DNA of 9,137 nt from contig PMYY01000213.1 of NCBI GenBank assembly GCA_003170655.1, positions 18,645-27,781 on the forward strand, written 5' to 3'. Below are positions 5,632-9,137 of this stretch, piece after piece; the first letter of the stretch is position 1, and every line of letters starts with the position of its first letter. Both the position numbers and the translations under genes were made by a program. The notes beneath the pieces were generated by a model that saw only the letters and a program-made list of their open reading frames with translations, had not been told where the DNA came from and searched no databases. Origin of the DNA: Nitrospiraceae bacterium (GTDB taxonomy: Bacteria > Nitrospirota > Thermodesulfovibrionia > Thermodesulfovibrionales > Dissulfurispiraceae).

Positions 5632-8600
5632 CTATTCATTTGTCTTCCGGGTCCCGCTAAGTATAAGCTTTAGATACACATCAGGAAGCTTTTGAGTAAT
5701 GTAATTATCTGAATTGTCAACATCGACCCAAGCCAATGTATGTCTACCATAAGCCAGTTTTATATTTTCCTGGGAGGAGTCGATCTTGAAATATTCAAAA
5801 TATAAATCGATTCCGCGCTCATAGACGAACTTAAGCTTCATCGTAACAGCAATTCGGTCAAACGGCATAGCCTCGCGCAGATGCTCGACTTCAGAATTAA
5901 TGCATGCAAATCTCCCATGTCGGTCCATCTTTCTGTATAGCTCGGGAGAAAGGGAAAAGAGATATTTGTCCCGAAGGTGTCCCTGCCACATGAAATAATT
6001 TGAAAAATAGACATTCTGGGCAAGATTGGAATGCTCCATGGTGGTGTCAAAAAAGCTTTCCTCCAAAAACTCAGTGCTTGCATCAAGAACGTTGCCTTCA
6101 TAAATAATATTCCCCAGACTTTCATTATAATTCCTTCGGACGTTGGACAATCCATCAGTTAACGATTTGCCGTTTTCCTTGGGCAATAGGCCGTTATCCC
6201 TCAAAAAATCTTTGAAATATTGAGGACAGGAGACCGGTTCAACAATGCCGTGGCCGATTACTTTAATCCATGAAACCTGGTGTCTGCTGAAAGCTACAGG
6301 CATTATCATTCCGTCGGGCATAAGCTTGCCCCATTGAAAATGTAACATCAGGGATGAGTCTTCATATCCAAACATTTTGTCGATCCATACACGGGCATCA
6401 ACAATCTCATGGTTAGCGATATGTCCCGATATCTCACTGGTGCTGTAATTTGTAACCATGAAATGGCCGCTCGAAAACTCATCGACTATATACTTGCCGA
6501 TCGGCTTTAAAGCCCTTTCCCGCATCTTGCCAATCCAGTGGAAATAATTGGCGAAGTAAACCCCCCCGCCAACAGCCGCGTTGTCTCTTAAGCCCAGCGG
6601 GAAGCGGCATGTAAATATCTTCTGTCCGTGAGGCCCGCCATTAATAAACCTTCCAGCATCATCACTTTCATGGTGGACTTCATGCTTTCCTGCTCTTCGT
6701 TCTTCTTTTTCTGGGGAATTCTTATTTATGGCGACTACGGCTACCATTCGTTCTTTGCCTCTTAAAAGCTTAATTGGAAAGGTTAGAATGGTCAGATTGT
6801 CGCTCTTGAAAGTGATGCAGTCATCAATCTGCCCTTCATATTTCAGATCGCTCTCTTTCATATCGGTTGCCTTGCGCAGGGACTCCAGCGCACACCATAT
6901 TCGGCTTCCTGCAATATCCTCTGATTTGTCCAAGCCGTTTATGGTTTCAAACAGCGAAGCCCTTGCTGCTCCATGTAACATTATCCATTCTTCGTTTGTG
7001 CGATGTATTATGGGTTCGATGTCGCAGCCCTGTTGTTGTCTACCTACAACACACATGCACAATCTGTCATCATGACTGCACGATAATCCGACTGCATCAT
7101 CTCCAGCAATAACAGGTTTCCCGTTCGCAGTCCATTTAACAGTTAGTTCATCGAGGAGGGGGGCATCAGGAGCGTTCAGCTTCCGGTATGCTTTCTTGAT
7201 CAGTTCCCTCTCGACGAGGTGGCGCTGACTTTTTTTCATCTTGTGAAAACCTGATTGATGTTTGATAGAGATTATGGGAGGTGTCATATCAAAATGTTTG
7301 CAGTAAGACTGAAGCTTATTATTTATCTTTGATTCGTCCCAGCCGTCAGGGCTGACCAAGTCCGCTACTTTAGGGGCATTCTGCACCTCTTCGATAATCT
7401 TGCCCTTATACCCATGCAATCGTTCTATGACCCTGCCTGAATTATCAATAGAGGTTACGTTAGCCGTGATGACAGCATCTTGTCTAAGCAATGAGTCAAC
7501 AATAACCTTGTGTGTTCCATTCTCTGAGTTGCTGCGATTAATCTCCCAGTTTTTGATTTCTACAGGCAATGCTATAACATCTGGTAGAATTATCTGTGCC
7601 GATTGAAGCAAGGTATCTCTAAAGAAAGGGTCACTGGCGACTAATTCACCAATAGATGAATTTAGAGACTGTTCCGGTATGGCCTTTTCAGAATCAAATA
7701 CGCAGTATGTTTCATGCATTGAACGAATCGCGCTGATCCGTTGAAACATTTTACCCTGAAAGAGCATATGTCCATATAGATCTTCGCCCGGTTGGATATC
7801 AAGGCATTTTTTTGGAAGCTTCCCGGTATACTGTTCCAGGCTCTTTTGCGCCTGAAGAATAAACATCGCTTCAAAGTGATTTTTTGAAAAACCTGTTTGA
7901 TCGACCGTTATGCCTGCCTTTACACGGATTACTTTATCTTCATCAGATGTATCTTCAACAACAGCACGGATATGAATCTCAGTTGCATTGCCCTGTTCTA
8001 TAGTGATAGGGTAGCTCAACAGGACATTCTCCATCTGAAGATAGTCGAGGTTATCTCTGCCTGTGACAGCAGCTACCGCTTGTGCCATAGCTTCGATTCC
8101 AAAAACGGTTGGAAACAAATATGTACCTTTGAAGACATGGTCCTTCAGGTATGGGTCTTTATCAAGGGTTAGCAGGACCTTTGTTCCTATTTCCACGCCT
8201 TTTTCGTAGAAGATTATTTCTTCAAGGAAGCGGGCGGCGCGTGGTTTGAAAATTGGCGATTTCTGAATGGTATTCAGGTCTCCCATCCTGCTTGCCACAA
8301 CAACCTGTCCAACTCCGAACTCTTTTTCTACTAACTGCATGAAGTGTTCAGTTCCCTTTGCTTTTGGTATCGGTAAAATGCCCATTTTCGACAAAAACGT
8401 CATACTTCCCATCCGCGTTCCCATGCCGACCTCGCCCCATATGCTGAATGCACAGGTGACAGCTTTGGTAATTGCATTAGATGATGCGAATTGCTGCAGG
8501 AGCAGATTCAGTGTTTCGTTGGCAAACCCATACCAGGCATTCCCAGTCATCCCGGTGACTCCGATAATAGATCCGAACCCGACAAACAGTTTCGGCGGAT

Positions 8601-9137
8601 GGTCTTTAAGGCACTCGCAAATATTTATTGCTCCGATAAGTTTCGGCGCTATTTCGCTGAGCGCTTCGGAAAGAGTAACCTGTTCAGCACGGCGGGGCTT
8701 GTTGATAGCTGCCCCATGAATAACGCCGGTAATCGCCCCGAGGTCCTGTTCTATCCGCTTCTTAAGGTCTGCAACTCTCGCTTTATCGGAAATATCGCAG
8801 GCATAGTAACGGTAAGTATTTCCGTTTTCCTTGTAGCGCTGCAACACGTTCTGTATCTCTTCGTTATTGTCGATCAGGACCGTGCTCCCGACGACTGCCA
8901 GTTTCACACCTGTCTTAATGGCAAAAGCAAGGGCACACTCCGCCGTGATTCCCTTGGCCCCTCCCGTAACCAGGACTACATCCTCACCCGTCCATTTAAT
9001 ATTTCTTTCTTTGACAGTCTCCCTGCTGATAAGCTCCAGCACGGGGACATATCTTATGAATTGGCTGTCAAAGGTCGCTGTGCTGAATTTTTCATCGGAA
9101 TGGAGTTCCTCAGTGATCTTCTGAAGAATATGAAAAG
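5632..9137 (-). CDS. Enediyne-type iterative polyketide synthase, C-terminal part: KR-DH-PPTase-tandem hot-dog thioesterase-like (5' end outside window)
   Basis: The frame is open from the right edge to TAG 5632-5634, giving 1167 visible residues. A GTG at 9042 is only the first possible start codon in view; 31 in-frame codons upstream have no stop, so the real start lies outside. Residues below count from that GTG. Ketoreductase about 15-245 (nt 9000-8308): TGGAKGI at 26-32 and a complete tetrad K134, S158, Y171, N175 with the 24/13/4 spacing of polyketide synthase KRs. Dehydratase about 270-555 (nt 8235-7378): D301-H302 before GTYLFP, then IEAMAQA, YGHMLFQG at 423-430, and D476xxxQ480. Sfp-type phosphopantetheinyl transferase about 585-775 (nt 7290-6718): SCSHDDR at 654-660, GCDIEP at 672-677, and W716 with E720 and K724. 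Hot-dog 1 about 805-950 (nt 6630-6193) and hot-dog 2 about 993-1130 (nt 6066-5653) both carry YFxNYFxW followed by G and Arg; the second matches enediyne thioesterases. The KR, DH and PPTase wording and order match enediyne synthases such as SgcE. KS, AT and ACP should lie upstream. The product is unknown. Confidence 0.85.
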   Translation of the reverse strand, partial: FHILQKITEELHSDEKFSTATFDSQFIRYVPVLELISRETVKERNIKWTGEDVVLVTGGAKGITAECALAFAIKTGVKLAVVGSTVLIDNNEEIQNVLQRYKENGNTYRYYACDISDKARVADLKKRIEQDLGAITGVIHGAAINKPRRAEQVTLSEALSEIAPKLIGAINICECLKDHPPKLFVGFGSIIGVTGMTGNAWYGFANETLNLLLQQFASSNAITKAVTCAFSIWGEVGMGTRMGSMTFLSKMGILPIPKAKGTEHFMQLVEKEFGVGQVVVASRMGDLNTIQKSPIFKPRAARFLEEIIFYEKGVEIGTKVLLTLDKDPYLKDHVFKGTYLFPTVFGIEAMAQAVAAVTGRDNLDYLQMENVLLSYPITIEQGNATEIHIRAVVEDTSDEDKVIRVKAGITVDQTGFSKNHFEAMFILQAQKSLEQYTGKLPKKCLDIQPGEDLYGHMLFQGKMFQRISAIRSMHETYCVFDSEKAIPEQSLNSSIGELVASDPFFRDTLLQSAQIILPDVIALPVEIKNWEINRSNSENGTHKVIVDSLLRQDAVITANVTSIDNSGRVIERLHGYKGKIIEEVQNAPKVADLVSPDGWDESKINNKLQSYCKHFDMTPPIISIKHQSGFHKMKKSQRHLVERELIKKAYRKLNAPDAPLLDELTVKWTANGKPVIAGDDAVGLSCSHDDRLCMCVVGRQQQGCDIEPIIHRTNEEWIMLHGAARASLFETINGLDKSEDIAGSRIWCALESLRKATDMKESDLKYEGQIDDCITFKSDNLTILTFPIKLLRGKERMVAVVAINKNSPEKEERRAGKHEVHHESDDAGRFINGGPHGQKIFTCRFPLGLRDNAAVGGGVYFANYFHWIGKMRERALKPIGKYIVDEFSSGHFMVTNYSTSEISGHIANHEIVDARVWIDKMFGYEDSSLMLHFQWGKLMPDGMIMPVAFSRHQVSWIKVIGHGIVEPVSCPQYFKDFLRDNGLLPKENGKSLTDGLSNVRRNYNESLGNIIYEGNVLDASTEFLEESFFDTTMEHSNLAQNVYFSNYFMWQGHLRDKYLFSLSPELYRKMDRHGRFACINSEVEHLREAMPFDRIAVTMKLKFVYERGIDLYFEYFKIDSSQENIKLAYGRHTLAWVDVDNSDNYITQKLPDVYLKLILSGTRKTNE

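Noticed and set aside
6640..6720. Frameshift between the PPTase and hot-dog 1, suggested by a Met-rich alternative frame
   Set aside because: The main frame reads through without stop from one conserved domain to the next; a charged linker explains the odd composition.
8267..8719. 150-residue plus-strand open frame opposite the ketoreductase
   Set aside because: It is a shadow of the conserved KR frame, with Pro/Ser/Ala-rich composition and no motif.
5632..9042. A complete 1136-residue protein starting at GTG 9042
   Set aside because: The same frame stays open through all 31 codons to the window edge, and the domain order demands upstream domains, so this is not the real start.

Overview
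The window looks like chromosome of a Gram-negative bacterium. Housekeeping genes for translation termination and cell-wall lipid flipping sit beside a redox membrane protein and the 3' end of a very large secondary-metabolism gene. Codon use and the roughly 50% G+C of the core genes do not name the organism. The polytopic 4Fe-4S protein and an enediyne-type polyketide synthase would suit an anaerobic or facultative lineage of the Desulfobacterota/Nitrospirota kind, but this placement is a guess.

Layout. (1) 1-1202, plus strand: the 3' end of prfA (release factor 1), overlapping by 4 bp with prmC, whose product methylates the GGQ glutamine of release factors. (2) 1187-2566, minus strand: a single 459-residue membrane protein with two CxxxCP-type segments and a two-cluster ferredoxin region. 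It converges on prmC with a 16 bp overlap. (3) 2567-2690: a divergent intergenic region with a good sigma70-like promoter for the next operon, whose -35 box lies inside a perfect 6-3-6 inverted repeat. (4) 2691-5581, plus strand: dedA, murJ and an MBL-fold hydrolase. dedA and murJ overlap by ATGA. MurJ is the lipid II flippase, and some DedA proteins return undecaprenyl phosphate, so the pair may join both halves of the lipid-carrier cycle. (5) 5632-9137, minus strand: the C-terminal 1167 residues of a giant protein that runs off the right edge.

The giant protein is the most interesting object. In order it shows a ketoreductase with a complete K-S-Y-N tetrad, a dehydratase-type hot-dog region, an Sfp-type phosphopantetheinyl transferase, and two hot-dog domains. 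The last of these closely resembles the stand-alone thioesterases of enediyne biosynthesis (CalE7/SgcE10/DynE7 type). KR-DH-PPTase is the C-terminal order of enediyne polyketide synthases. The tandem thioesterase-like domains fused behind it are what I do not recognise as standard. The KS, AT and ACP domains expected upstream lie outside the window. The 3' two thirds of this gene sample at about 37-40% G+C, against about 52% in the neighbouring core genes, which may point to horizontal acquisition.

No tRNA, rRNA, CRISPR array, insertion sequence or transposase was found. The longest stretch without a gene is the 124 bp divergent region at 2567-2690.
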